A stretch of DNA of 64,000 nucleotides from contig DF236977.1 in NCBI GenBank assembly GCA_000708835.1, positions 124,978 to 188,977 on the forward strand, written 5' to 3'. Below the pieces are notes generated by a model that had not been told where the DNA came from, searched no databases, and saw only the letters and a list, made by a program, of their open reading frames with translations. Both the position numbers and the translations under genes were made by a program. The stretch comes from Klebsormidium nitens. Lineage: Eukaryota > Streptophyta > Klebsormidiophyceae > Klebsormidiales > Klebsormidiaceae. Positions 1 through 12,985 of the stretch are shown piece after piece. The first letter of the stretch is position 1. The number at the start of each line of letters is the position of its first letter.

Positions 1-1297
1 GACCTCGCGCTAGGCGCTCGGACGCTCAGCTCGGCTACGGACTACGAGGCAGAGGCGTCAAGAGGCCATGATCTGGCGCAAATGCTGGCACATTGCTGGC
101 CTCATTTATACCATATAGGGTTGTGCTTAATTTGGTCAGGTCAAAGGACACAACCCAATAATGTGTTAACCGTAACCCGGTGAAGTTGCCACGTCATCCG
201 GGTTAGGTTACAAAACTTGTGAATCGAGGTGTAGTAACCGGTAGTACAATATGTACCTGAAGTGTTGTTGTTTGCCATGCAGTTGAACTTGCAACATTAT
301 TATGGTATCGCGCGCCTCAGCCCCCAGACAGTAATTGATTTGCAGACATTATACCTCTAAATGTCAACTAGCTGAAGCAGGCGGAAGCGATCCGATGATC
401 AACAGCCTCCATGTGTCCAGGCCAGCCTTATAAGCTGAGCTGTTAATCAGTGCATAATGTCACTAAATGTTATCGCATGATTGAGCTATGCACATGGTAG
501 AGATGATATGTGCAGAAAACGATTATAAGTACCACATGGGAGAGCGAATACACATGCTCGAGTGCACTGTAGATGATTGGCAGTTTGACAGGAATGCAAA
601 GAAATATTACTGGCGTCAAACCTAATGTCAAACTCCGCTCCTGGTGTTGAAGGTGACTTCCGTTGTCATGCACCAGACACTAGGCTACTAGTCACCCGAT
701 AAGAGTCTATCTTAATTGGACCACAAAACTGCAAGCTTCTGTACTTGTCCTAGTGCGTCTGTGTGATTTTACAAATCATCTGTCTACTTGACACTACCGC
801 TATATGGGTCCCCATAAGAAGCATAATGTTTCTCATATGAAACAAGAATTTCACTACAATTACTCTAGTCAACGTGCCAATTTCCTAGATCCGAAAAATA
901 TCAGTGGAGTGCTGAACGGTTTCCATCTATGCCAAAGCCAAGCTGCAAACGCAACACAAATGTCCCGTATGTAAAGTACCATGCGATTAGTTGAGCAACC
1001 TCACTGTAAAGCAATCTACACCGGATCCTACTGTCACTGCCCCAGATCGATTAAACAACCGCGGCTACAGTCGTTACCAAGGAGTGGCAGTGCAGTATCA
1101 AAAAATGTCAATCTACAAATTGCCATTACCCGACCTGCCCCTTGTTGGGCTTGGCAGGGTCTGGCATTCTTATGCTGGAAGCCTCCAACCCTGGGTCTAC
1201 GGTTCAACTGCGAATAGGCAACATTGGGTGCACCCAAATGCTCCCCCCCAGCTTTGCCAGCGGGGTATGCATCTCCCCAGGTTTCCCCCCCTTCCCC
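1..1297. other. Intergenic, no gene seen
   Basis: No coding exon with family motifs or paired splice sites is visible here. The right part lies downstream of the stop codon of the minus-strand zinc-finger gene and should hold its 3' untranslated region. Short open frames on both strands look random. Confidence 0.5.
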
Positions 1298-4200
1298 TCA
1301 GATTTTCTCCTCCTCGATCATCCTCTGCACCCAACTGATGTCGGGCTCCCGCCCCTCCCCTCCCACGTGGTGCTTTGCACGCGCGCTTTCCACGTCCTCA
1401 CGTTTGGCCCCCCACTCTGGAGCTCCCCCCGGCAAGCCCCAGTCAGAAATCTGCCCCTGCCAGGTGTTGCTGCGGGCAAAGCGGCTGTGCGCCAACCGCT
1501 GACTGTCAAGAACTAGGCCGTTCTGAACCATGTTCTCCTGGCTCATGCTGCGGGGACTCCCGAACCCGCCCGCTCGCCCGGAAGGACCCCCCTGCACCGC
1601 AGGCAAGCCCACCGCACCCCCTAGCGGGGAGCGCGGGTTGCGCACCTGCCTCTCCAGGGGCATCTGAGGCGACTGCGGCCTGTCATACGTTCTGAAAAGC
1701 TCCTCCCCAGAGGCAGCGCGCATGGGGGGCACTGGAGGGGCGGTGCTGGAATGTGGGCGGAAACGAGGGCTGTGATGAGGGCCCAGAGGACGAGCGCGCC
1801 CCCCCAGGTTGAGGCTGCCAAGCTCTGCTGCCAGGCGGCGGGCCTCATAAGCATCCCCGAGCTGACGCACCCGTGCCGCTTCCTCTTCCCTGCTGACCTC
1901 ATGGGGTGACATCAGCGGACCCCTGGCAACGCGCGGCGACATCGCTTCCTCGTAAGCCAGGTCCAGCTCACGCCTGAACTCCCCGCTCAAATGTTGCGGG
2001 CGGATCATCTGGGGCGCGCGCAGGGAGAAGTAGTCGAGGTTTTCACTGGGGGACCGCGGGGGGCTCAGGAACGCCTGCGGTGGGCTCGGTTGCTTCGCAA
2101 CCGGGCTCCCCGGCCCTGGCGAGAACGGGCCCTGCTTGAGCAGCACCGAGGACGGGGAGACTGGGAGTGGGGGGGAGAATTGGCGCTGGTTCTGCTTTTC
2201 CAGGGGGGAGGGCGACATAGGGGAGGCGTAACTGAGGGGCAGGGCGTGGCCCCAGTTGCTGGACAGCGGGCGGAGCTCCTCGGGGAGGTGGGCAAAGAAA
2301 CAGACGCGGCGGTCGCAGCCAGGGCCGTCCTTGCAGAGGCGCGTGCGGTACTGCGCGGGGTGGAGCCACGACTCAAACACGCCGTGCGCAAAGTCGCCTG
2401 CAGGGAAGGACAACAGGTGGTGTTCAGAAGATGCATTCTATGCAAAAGCAGAATTGAGGTGATTTAAATAGTGCGGCGCGGTCTGCTTATGACCAGAATA
2501 GCATGACATGCTTGAAGGGCTGAAATGATTATCGGTTCTTAGTGTGGCCATTGCTGCCGGCAGAATTCACCAACTGAGTCTAAAGATCGACTCCCGTGTG
2601 TCAATTGGTGCACCCTAAACTGGTATTAACTGTACCCTCTCTATCAAACCTCGTCATACAACAAGATTCATTGCCCTGCTGAGTGAAAGAGGCTGGACGA
2701 ACCCGCAGCTGGCTGAAAGCACATGTCTCATGAAAAGGGCTTGTTTACGGTCTGCCTGGTAGTTGAGGATGCCCGACTGATGAAAGTTCACAAATTGAGC
2801 TCAACCTCCTTACAACCAACTGGAGCAGACCTCAGCACCGCAAGCATAATCATCCAGCGCTTATACGGGGCAATCAAAGCAGACAGCTGCTACGCCAATA
2901 CAAGCATCCCAAAAAGAGGCTCTCCCTGACCTCCTCTGATGGACAAATCAACAAGCGATTGTTAGGATGGCACTCACATGCATCCCCCTTGGCGCAGGCG
3001 CCCTTTCGGAAATCAGGGCATGGCAGGCAGCTGTATGGATGCTGGCGGGGGTCCCGTCGGCGGGCCGCCTCTCCCGGGTGAGCAAACGGACAATCTGTCC
3101 AGTCGTGGCTGTAGCTACGCGAGCAAGGCTTGATCTGCACGCGAAAATTCAAGGTTTTGTATGCAGACCAATGAGCAGGGGAGGGAAGGTGAAAAGAAGG
3201 TCCCAGGAACACCAGAATATGTGTATGTTAATCTGATGAGATTGCGCCCTTGGTGACAGCCCTGCATCTATGCACAAAGACGAAGAGTGGGAAGAATTTT
3301 GTATGGCTCTGATTGAAAAGATACACCTTAGGTGGCAGACAACATTCGCTATTTAATTCGAGCTAAACTAAGTTGTTCCAGAGAAAGAGAGCATATTTCA
3401 CTGTCTATTCCAGGGAGGGTCTACTTCAAAGACAGAAGTAGAAATTGGAAGAACCCTGCCAAGCATGAGCTGTGGAGATGCCGACTTAAAAAGTGACATA
3501 ATATGTTCTCAGAGGGTTGCTTGCTGGCCAGCCTTCACAATGGATCTCAACACCCATGTAAGTCCTTCAACAAAATCTTATCCTCACCTTGAAGCTGAAC
3601 ATCCTGAACTCATCGCTCATGTAGACGGAACTGGTCACATCTGGAATGGTCGGATCCAGGACAAACCCTCTATGGTCTCGTCTCGCCTCATAGGGACCTG
3701 GAGCTAGAGGAGAGCCCCTCTCTGTTGCTGCAAACTCAGGGCTCAGGTATTCATGGCGAGGCGAAACAGGGTTTGCATGTGCCCTGGCCAAGGGACTCCC
3801 CGGGATGTCAACAGCCACAGCCGGAACATTTGTCCACTCCCTAATGGGAGCTGGCGCAAGTAGCTGTCGCTCTAGGGATGCCCTGACCTGCAGAGAAGAA
3901 GAATGAGCTGCTCAATACATGTGGCCAGATAATGAGCTGTAGAATTCAGCTGGTTTTGGTGGTATCAGAACCAGAGCTTGGTGATGCCAACAATGAGGCT
4001 AGTGAACGCCACTGTCTGGGAAGAGCAGGATGGAAGAGCCCCGAAGAACAAACTCACACAGGTCACCAACATTCTGCTCAGAACAGGATCTGCTGGGTGT
4101 GAAACCCTTGCACAAACCTTCACAGATCTGGTTAAAGCTTGGAAATCTGAGGAACCACCAGCTGATACTTTCAATATGGAGGAACACCAGGAGTACAATG

Positions 4201-5038
4201 ACATACACATGCTGGAAGTCCCCCACCGCGTACAGACTACTACTTTCTTTCCTCGAAGAAAACTTGTTCCATTATGGTCACAACGTTCTTCCAGACATTT
4301 TGGAACTGGCCTAGCAAGAAGAGCACAAATGTAATCTAGTTTTTCCTCCTAAAATCCTTATAAGGTTCATCCCCTGGGATTGTGAACCGCCAACAATGAC
4401 TGAAGGTCAAGTCAATCTGCAGGAGCACCAGACCCCTTTCTGGCAACCAAATTGTTCTAAACAAGATCCTAAGCGATGGTTGTCACATAAAGCAGCCTTG
4501 TGCGCATGCATGCATTCAATTCGTCTCTCACCTGGGCATCTTCACTGTATATCATGTCCAACGGCCTCCTCCCAAATGCAAGATCTTTGACGCTTCGATC
4601 AGCTCCTGCTTTCAAGAGCATCGAGGCTGCTTCCGCAGCCCTCTGGCTGCCTCCAGCCACACAAAAATGGAGGGCGGTTCTCCCGTCCACCCTGCTCCTC
4701 CTGTTCACATCCACTGGCCCCGAGGAAAGGATAAACGAGAGCACGTTCACACCGCCGTGCTCCGCCGCGACCATTGCTGGCGTCCGCTGATCCACCAGCA
4801 GCTCATCTGAGCCGTCCCGCCTCCCATACCAGGTATACAGAGCATCCACATCCAGCCCCTCCTCTAATACACTATACCGAAAAGCTGCTAGCTCATCCTT
4901 TGCCGCCAGGTCCAGCAGGGACGGCCCCCTGCCCGCACTCCTCAGAAACGCCGCGAGGTCCATTTCGACGGGACCTTCGTCGACATGACCGTTCTTGTTC
5001 CTCCGTTGCATCTCCTCTCGTCCGTGAGGGACCCGCAT
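1298..5038 (-). CDS. Ankyrin / arginine-rich tandem CCCH zinc-finger protein (RR-TZF)
   Basis: Four exons on the minus strand: 5038-4532, 3887-3588, 3134-2978 and 2397-1298, giving 687 residues in phase. Exon 1 starts at a true ATG and holds ankyrin-type repeats (about residues 20-150; [14 protein letters not shown]). Exon 2 ends in the DEFRMFSFK motif that precedes the RR region in plant TZF proteins. The RR region (C-X5-H-X4-C-X3-H, residues 273-288) comes next. Two CCCH fingers then fit C-X7-C-X5-C-X3-H-X16-C-X5-C-X4-C-X3-H exactly (about 308-358). The tail is Pro/Ser-rich and probably disordered. Family members bind AU-rich or G-rich RNA, sit in cytoplasmic granules and act in stress and hormone responses; the RNA-binding role here is inferred. 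An intron interrupts finger 1 between its second and third Cys, whereas many land-plant RR-TZF genes lack introns. Identity is firm; the exact start (Met1 or Met10) is less so. Confidence 0.93.
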
Positions 5039-5599
5039 CAGGGCCCTTGCTGGCCGCCTTCAATTGAGGCAGCCATTGGCGGCCTTATCCTCTCTCTGCT
5101 GAAGTGCTGACTCACAAGCGGGTTTCCACGGGCCAGTGCAGTGGAGGTTGGAGCGCAACCATGATCCTCTTCGAGAAGCAAGCAGCCCCGCCTCCGGATT
5201 CCTCGCTACGCTTTTCTCCACCTGTTCTCGGGAGCGCCGGGCGTATCCTCTTGATTGGCCGGTACAATATAACTGGCCAAGACTAGTCGCCACCGTGAAC
5301 CGTCTTCTGGGCCGTTTCCAGACTTCTAGCCAGCGACCTAACTCCCCCAGAATAAAACACTGGGAGGGGACACGACAAAGGGACTGCTCTATAAGGAACA
5401 TCTCGTATCAAAATCTCCCAAGAAGCTGGAAGGACAGTGGCTGCAGAGGACAATGCGTCCAAGGGGGAAGTGCCACCTTGCAAGGAAGTTACAGAAAGTC
5501 AAACATGGATTTCAGTTTGCACCTTGCTCGTCTGGTCGCCCGATTGACTAAATCACCAGCCGTACATCGACAGAAGGCGGTCCAGACTCCAGACTCCAA

Positions 5600-6031
5600 G
5601 GGGCTATGCACACTTGGAGGGGGGTGTCGGGGTTTCTCTGGTAAAATGGAGACCCGGGTCTCGAAATCGACATCCAGCATCCCTTTCGGGCTATGCACAC
5701 TAGTCGGGGTCTCGCTGACGTGTCGGAGACCCGGGTCTCGAAAATTGTCCAAAATCCGAGACCCGGCCCTTTGGCCGGGTTTCGATCGACAGTTGACGTC
5801 ACGGGGGAACGAAGGACGCGCCAAACGTACTTTTGCGGGCTTCGATCGGTGCGTACACAAACTGTACACGGTTAGGTACACAATGCGTTGAGGGCCGGAA
5901 ACCCGACATCCCGCAACCCGGTGTGCATAGGGTCTCGGGGTTGCTCCCGAGCTCGGATCCCGGGTCTCCGACAAACGTCAGCAAAACCCCGTTTTTGCCC
6001 AAAAACCCCCCTCCCAGGTGTGCATAGCCCC
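5600..6031. mobile_element. MITE-like inverted-repeat element (432 bp)
   Basis: The ends are imperfect terminal inverted repeats: GGGGCTATGCACAC on the left and its complement on the right, continuing into a G-run. Both sides are flanked by the trinucleotide CAA (5597-5599 and 6032-6034), which looks like a 3-bp target duplication. Inner parts are also mutually inverted: a block with GCTGACGT and GTCGGAGACCCGGG near 5715-5740 matches the reverse complement of 5957-5980. The sequence CTATGCACAC occurs four times, two in each orientation. There is no transposase. A 3-bp duplication suits PIF/Harbinger or CACTA-type elements, but the superfamily is not established. Confidence 0.6.
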
Positions 6032-6192
6032 CAAGCGTCTCGATCAAAGAAACTACCTATCTGATCCCAGGACGTGACGGTGACGGTGATTATACGGCCA
6101 CAGAGCGCCGAGTTTCTGGCGACTGTGCAACCCGCCATTAATTGCGCGGATAGAGTCTGGAGTCCAGAGTCCGGACTCCGCGAGTCCGTGTG

Positions 6193-6250
6193 CTCCCATG
6201 ACTCATGAGCTCCAGCACTGCCTCCCATGACTCGTGAGCTCCAGCACTGC
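6193..6250. repeat. Two tandem 29-bp repeats
   Basis: Two adjacent 29-bp units beginning CTCCCATGACTC, differing at one base. No function is apparent. Confidence 0.7.
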
Positions 6251-8704
6251 CTCTCGCGACTGAGTCTCGACCTTGTCTCTCGAGTCCTGCTGATTGAGTT
6301 CAACACTCGTATTCGTTATGAGGAATATCTGTGTGCAATATTGTCGCTTGATTCGATAACTTGGAAGTGTTGAAAGACTATATAGTATAAGCACATGCAA
6401 TCTGTCTACCGCAAGCAAGATCAAGCTACACGGTGGGCGGTGTCAATAGCAATGACCACAATCGACATCATAATTTGCACCTTCACAACAGATCGGTCTA
6501 CATACGTAGATCAAAGGGAGTTTTTGCAACTTGTCTGCCTGGTGAAAGGAGATAGAACTTGATAACTTGACTCAGATTCATCATTGGCAGATTTGGCGCA
6601 GATTGGCCATGCTTTAGTGGGGCCTTGACGCAAGCACTTGGCTCTTGCAATGTATAAGATGCATCCCTTGCTGGAATCGCCTATGCGCGGTGGCACCAAA
6701 CTGCCTCAGGCCATTCCAAATTCGATCAAGTATTTATTTTGCGGATGTTCGATCTGCAAAGTGTATGCCATGGGTATGCAATGTAGCGATCATGCACGGC
6801 TTTGCACATGGTGCTTACGATGCTCAAGCTCGGGCTAATTGAATGTATGGACCTTTGCAACGGCGAGGCCAGTCTGATTGGCCCGCCATACAAACTCGGT
6901 GGACGAATGTGTGAATCCAACACTCGACCTGTAAAAGCACGGGTACTTATCGGTGATGGCGCAAACTGACTCGTTCCCTTCACAGACTGACTTGGACACT
7001 CCAAAAAAGAGCGCAAAAGCTTCAAAAGCGGGTAATCTGGAGCATGTCAAGCACAGAGTCTGCCGTCCAACCTGAGCATGTAGGCCAAGAAAAAGATCAG
7101 CTTCCCTATGCAAGTATAGGATATATAGCATCTAGTTGTCACTTCACTTCCTAAATCTGCACATTCAATGCATCCCTTTCTCCACCAGGACGAAATTCCT
7201 GCAGAGAGAGGCGATAGCCTACTCACCTTCTATGTTTGCGATAAACCAGGATCCACGCGTATTATCTCCGGAGGCACGTACGGTTTCTCCTTTTCCCAAG
7301 CCTGTGCAATTCAAAGCAATATCACGTTAAAGACGTATGGTGTTGACTTGACCGTCTTTCAGATACAACACACGCAAGTGGGCTGCGCAGATCCAGCAGC
7401 AAACGCTTGTCAACGACGGGCAAGCTCTTTGAAGGTAAGCGAGGATGAGGATGAGTCGGAGTATCGACAAGCAAAAATTGTGGCCCTTCTATGTCAAAAA
7501 CAACACTTCATGCTTGAAGTCTGAAAGTACTCTACTATACAGGTAGAGTTGGCCAGGTCCAAAAAAAGAGCGAAAGAACAGGCGCTTCTTGTAGGGCCAA
7601 CGGTAGGGCACAGTATTGGCAGCGCTCTAGTAGTTCATTGATCTGGGAACATGGTTCTGAGCAGAGCCTGCCAAGGCCGCTGAATGACTGCATAATCTCA
7701 TTGAACCGCTGACAGCAGCAAGTTGCGGATATCGAAATGCCGCGGCATGCCTCATGGTCACGAAACATTGCAGCGACCGAAGGAGAGGATCCGCTTTGAA
7801 GTGACCACATTCCACGTCTCAACAAATTGAGACCGGGAAATGTCTCTGAAACCAACCACCATAGACAACATGAAAGACTCTTGAAAGCAGAACAAGCAAA
7901 AACTTCGAAAACAGCAAAGGTAACTCCATCGAAGAGCGACAAAACGCCAGGCTCGTTGCTTGCAGAATCCGGAAGCAACTCTCGAAGAAGGCGGCATGAA
8001 CAAATGAGCATAGCCAAGACGTTGGAAAGTTGCAAGGATCCTAGATTTGGCGACCTGTTAGAACACTCTGGAGAATCAAGGCAAGGTAGACGGATCCAGC
8101 CTGAAGGTTTCACAACCGCGAGAGTCCGCCCGTGGTTGATCAGATGTCCGCAAATCTTGTTGAAACTTCTTGATAGACGAGGGCTGATAACGGATATTAC
8201 GTTATAGATCCAACTTATCCAGCTAGCCCTTCTGAGGTCAGACGTACTGGCAGATCAAGTAGCAGCAAGCAGCGAGAAGACCCAACAAGCTTGAATTCAT
8301 TAAGAACTGAAGCCGGAGACGTATCCGTCCTGTTTCTTCTTGCGAAAGGGCGAGCGTTGTCTCGAATACCCAGCAAATGCTGTACAAGCATCTACGGTTC
8401 AAAGCCACGAAGGGCACCATTTTAGACCCCTTCAATTCGAAAAAGGCAAGAAATAGAAGTTGGAAGTCCGCCTTCAATCTTCCCCAATCTCATATCCTGC
8501 CACATGCCATATGTTTGAAAGGAGGATCCAACAGCTCACTTGGATAAACTCTTTGACGTTCATCGCTCTGAACGACTGGAAGAATAAAGCGGCGACGCTT
8601 GGGACTTGATCATCGAGATGGAGCAACCGTCTCTGAAGCCGCCAATCTTATGTGGCAACGGCTAGACAAGTCGAACACATTCAAAGGTGGAAGGTTGAAG
8701 GTCG

Positions 8705-11519
8705 CTATTCGTGGTAGAAACGAGCTCGCTCAAGCGCTCCGAAAGTCCTTCGAAAAGATCTTTCGTTTGGTGTCAAAAAGCGTACCAAAACGCAGATCGA
8801 CAAAACATAACGGGTATCTTTAGAGGGGCTCACCAGCTGGGCCAGCATGGTCAGGCTGGACCGGGCGTCCCGTTCGTCGACGACCTCGCGGGGGAAGGCA
8901 ACGCGCAACTCCTCCAGTTGCTGCAATCAAGGTCGGCAGGAGGTTTGGGTGAACAACGAAAAAGGACTTAAGGACTCTCGGTGTTTCACAATCTGAGACG
9001 GTTACGGACTTAACATGGCTCTGAAAGTCTGGCACTCTACAGCACACCTGGCACAAACCAGGTTGGCTTTTGAATATTAACTATTGTCCAAAAAACTGCC
9101 TCCAGCCTCCACCTGATTTGTCGCAAACACACTCCAGATTTTTAATACGCGTCCGACCTTTCAAATCTTGTAACTTAAACTGAAGAAGAACGGCTTCAGT
9201 CTCAACCCTCCAAACCGCCCAAAGTATGCAGTGACAGTATCTCGACGAGGTCTGAAAAGACACCTATGCTTTGGCACTAAATTCTCACCGCAGATTTTGA
9301 CAATTGTTTTCTCGAACACTGGAGCAGCGGCCAGCAGCAGGAGTTTAAACCTTGCGGTTCGCCTCTGAGATTCTCAAGACTCGCTTGAACACTAGATAGC
9401 ATTAGCTGGGGGCCTCACTTTGGGCTCGTGGTACAGGACCTGCAGGTTGAACCCGAGGCGGTCCACCCAGGTTATCCGCGCCACGTCAATGTCCTTGTCA
9501 GCGCCGGCCAGCACGCGGGGGAAGCGCTGGATGTCCTCAAACATGAGCTGGTTCATGTCCTCCACAATGGCCGGCGCGCAGTCTCGCAGGGGGTCCGCCG
9601 TTGCTGCCAAGTAGTCCTGACCGGGCACCCACAGCTCTTCCTGCGGAATGGAAAGTATATCTTCAAAACATAGGTTTCCAGCAATGCTGAATTGACGGTC
9701 TCTCAGCAGACTCCATCTGGCATGAGCCCCTTGGACTTTCACAGCCAAACCGCTGAGGACCTTGACAATCCAATTGTTGAGATTCGAAGCACACCTTGCT
9801 TCCAGGGTTCCAGGTAAGATGGGGACATAGGTGCTCGCACACAGCCAGAACCGAAATCTTAGGTTAAGCTTGATTCGCCAGACCCTGCTAGTAACCTTCA
9901 TTAACCGCAGGCAGAAGTTGGCAACAATTGACGCACCAAAGAATCATGTCCGAGTCTGTCCGCTAGGAAGCTTTGATTGGGCCCTGAGCATCAGCCTTCG
10001 CGCCCTTTAGTACCACGTACAGGTTGCAAGCTATGGTACCTGGCATCAGGCTATCAAGGTTTCAGGTGCCGGCCAGCCAGTAGATTGGAGTAGACTAGAT
10101 CTGCGGGCCTCACCACTCCGATATCTGGGGCATAAAGCACCTTTTCCACGTCCAGCCGGTATATCTGAGCTTCGTCGCTTTCCTCGCCGTACTTCCGCTC
10201 CCAGGCAGTCCTCATCGCCTGCAAGCACCATCGACACGATGTTTGTGTGACCAAGTGGTGCGAAGTACAGGACTTATCATTAAAGCAATGCTTGTGACCA
10301 CCATTGAGAGGCACAGAGGTTACGAGCACGACTTCTGACAGAAGGCGCAGGTGCTCCCATTTGGATGGACACACGAAACGGCAGACTCCATAAACAAAGC
10401 AGGTTGTCAGCCCAACCGCTTCAGAATGTGTGTTCCATAGCCCCCTTTTCGTAAGAGAGTTGTTACCAACTTTCTGTAGCCAGCACATGGTGGTGGCGCT
10501 CTTATCGCAGATTAGTGTCCGAGATTGTCTCACCGTGAGGGCCTTCACGTCTCCCTCTGGGGGGCGCCGGATGTGGCCTTTCAGGGTGACTTGCGGCTTA
10601 TGCCCTCCTGGCAGAAGAACCTGCACCAAAACAGTCCTTCAAAAAGGCGAAGAAGAATATGTTGCTCGAGATTTTTCCTGTTGCAAGATGTTTCTCTACT
10701 GCCACAAGATGCGGGCTTAGGCCCGTCATACAAGCTAGCAGGCTTGATTCGGTCATGCCGTACCGTCAGTCTAGCTCTATCCCTCTGAATACCCTAGCCA
10801 AGCCCAAGTGCAACTTTATATTGACGTTGCTTGCTGAATGTCCCTTGCAATCAAAGCATAGAAAAATGCTTTGATACTTGATACTTGATCATCTTCAATG
10901 TGGAGATTAAATGAAGCATTCCAGTGAGAATGTGGCTCTGGCTCATCCCTCTTGTCAATGCAGCAATGCTGCTACGAAACACACCACCAAAGGATGTGAC
11001 ACGCTCTTCGATGCAAACCTGGACATGAAGAGTACAGCGGGCGTCCGCCTCCACATGGCCAGTGTGAATAGCCCTCAAGTGCAGTAGCAGCACAGGGTTG
11101 CCGTCCTCTGGAAGAGCAAACCGCACGTGCGTCCCAATCGGCCACCCATCCTCCCCCACCGTCCCAAGAGTTCCCTCGTCTGAAATCTCAACCAGCGTCC
11201 GAGCCTGCTCTGCAAAGGTCGGCGTTGCAGGGTTGCCTGACTGAGCGTCCACCCGCTCTAAGAGAGCTGCCGATGCTGCAATGGTGGCCTGAACGCGACT
11301 ACCCACTCGCCGTGTTTTGCTTAGAGTGGGGAATGTTCTGGAGGAAAAGCGTTTACAGCCAGGCTGGGAAATCAAAGAATTTGGTGTCAGGCGCCGGGAT
11401 GGACGCCAGACCCGGTACTCAAAGTTGCTCCCCTCGGTGGCAGGCCCCGTTTCTCTGTGGGTCCCTAGATTGTATAGTTGGGAAGCACGTCCAAAAGCAG
11501 TGCTGTATGTGGAGGCCAT
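8705..11519 (-). CDS. GLUTRBP: Glutamyl-tRNA reductase-binding protein, chloroplast (PGR7-like)
   Basis: Minus-strand exons 11519-11019, 10620-10534, 10218-10114, 9640-9419 and from 8920 keep phase 0 throughout. About 60-80 N-terminal residues are Ser/Thr/Arg-rich, as expected of a plastid transit peptide. Next comes an FMN-binding split-barrel (pyridoxamine-phosphate-oxidase-like) region (FAEQARTLVEIS, GWPIGTHVRFALP). The C-terminal DUF2470-type region follows, with DPLRDCAPAIVEDMN, a DRLGFNLQV motif and FPREVVDERDARSS. This order matches the land-plant protein that tethers glutamyl-tRNA reductase to the thylakoid and tunes 5-aminolevulinate synthesis; that role is taken from the family. The fifth exon can end at a GT donor after 8834 or read on to a stop at 8705. 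Family members continue beyond this point, so a further exon downstream is likely missing from the model. Confidence 0.87.
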
Positions 11520-12985
11520 TGTGCTAGTGCTCCAGGTTAAGTGACAAAAATGAGGCGAAGGACGCTAACAAACTGTTAGAAACACGGGGACGAGTGGTAA
11601 CTCTTTGAAATAGCTGATGAAGAAAATGTGACAACTGCGCATTAGCGGTGCCGGTACTCAAGGCCCCTGGCCGCAAACGCTGCCCCGTGAGAGTTGGCCC
11701 CTGCAGCAACTTTCAGTTTTCAGCAGCATTTACTTCAGGGGCCTTCTAGCACCACTCTGCCTTTCGAGCATCCGGCCAACAGCTTCCTTCTTCACCTGCA
11801 GCTCAGGCGGGCAAACACTTTGAAATGGAGCATTGGCAATGTGGACAAGACGAGCACCTTCCCGGCCTCTCTAGTCTACAGCAACTTGCTACACAAAGAG
11901 TACGGTAAGCGAAACTTCGAAAGGAGTGTCATGGATAAGATTGTCATCAAATCCTACATGTCGACTGTACAGCTTGGTGATAGTTGACACTCCCTACTGT
12001 TTAGGGTAACGCATAATCATTAAAGAAAGCCCTGGCCTGCACTATGAACTTTGATGGCACCCACACATTTGGGTGCCCAGCTGGCCGTTGTGTGGTTGTT
12101 TGGTTCCTTCACGAATTGCAGAGCCGGCAGAGGGCGACTGTCTCAAGCCAGCTAGCGCTGACATCAGGAGGAGTGAGAACGGATTTCAAGCGGCATTGCA
12201 GCTGAGGCTCTTCCTCGTTCCTCAAGATGTCTGCCAGTGGGGTGGTTGCGCGCTGCCAGACGCAGTACAGCTGCTGCCATAGGTCTCAACAAAATGCACA
12301 ATTGCGCATGCAATCAGGATGTCAAGCAACACCGGGTGGTGCGCTGCGCTTCCAGATCTTAGCGACCAAAGTGCCCAATTGCTGCAGCTTGCTGCAGGCG
12401 AGCGAGCGTAAGGCAGGCAAGAAAGTTAGCCAGCAGAGGTGGGGGAACAGAATGCTGGGGAGTGCCTGGCAAGCAAGGAGTAGAAACAGGGTGGGAATTG
12501 TACAAATGGGGATCAAGGCCGTCGAAAATTTCAACACCGATTTTGAGCTTGATTCTGTGGTGAGGAGTTCTGCTGGACATGTGTAACTTTCCGTCCGCAC
12601 TTTGTTTGGCGCATCTCAGTTATCTGATATCAGACAGTCTGCTCAATTATCGCCAGAGTACTGCAATTGTGAACATTACCTACTGCCACCACCAGCTGAA
12701 AGCATAGAATTAAGTGGCCGTTTCTCATGTGCCAAGGGTAAGCTCCTTGGATTCCTTAATGCAGATATGCACCACCACCACATCGCATACATCAAGCTGC
12801 CTTTTCCTGTATATGCCAAGACACAGTGTGTTCTTTCTCAATGTTTGATTGCTCTGTCGCGATCCTTCCGGTTGCTTGAAGTGTCGGCCTACAGTCTTTC
12901 TTGAAGGTCTGCATGGTTGAGGAATGTCTGCAATGACAGTGTGTAAGCTGCAGACAAACATCACGAGAGTTTCTTCTTTGCGCAG
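11520..12985. other. Intergenic, possible 5' exons of an unknown gene
   Basis: The left side holds the promoter of the GluTR-binding protein gene. A short ATG-initiated frame at about 12227 on the plus strand could be a first exon of the unrecognised gene that follows, but its donor is weak and no motif supports it. Confidence 0.35.

Larger units (their letters stand above)
5039..8704. other. Intergenic, repeat-bearing
   Basis: The left end should carry the promoter of the minus-strand zinc-finger gene. It contains a 432-bp inverted-repeat element (5600-6031) and a 29-bp tandem duplication (6193-6250). The 7.1-8.7 kb part has open frames of up to about 190 codons, but none shows a recognisable motif. 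The missing last exon of the GluTR-binding protein gene may lie in it. Confidence 0.5.

Noticed and set aside
1991-2467. Plus-strand open frame of 158 codons
   Set aside because: It is the antisense shadow of the GC-rich last exon of the CCCH zinc-finger gene, whose motifs and splice phases are clear on the minus strand.
7535-8113. Minus-strand open frame of 192 codons
   Set aside because: It shows no family motif, many Cys/Ser/Leu residues of random character, and overlaps equally long frames on the other strand. It may only be chance, so it is not called a gene.
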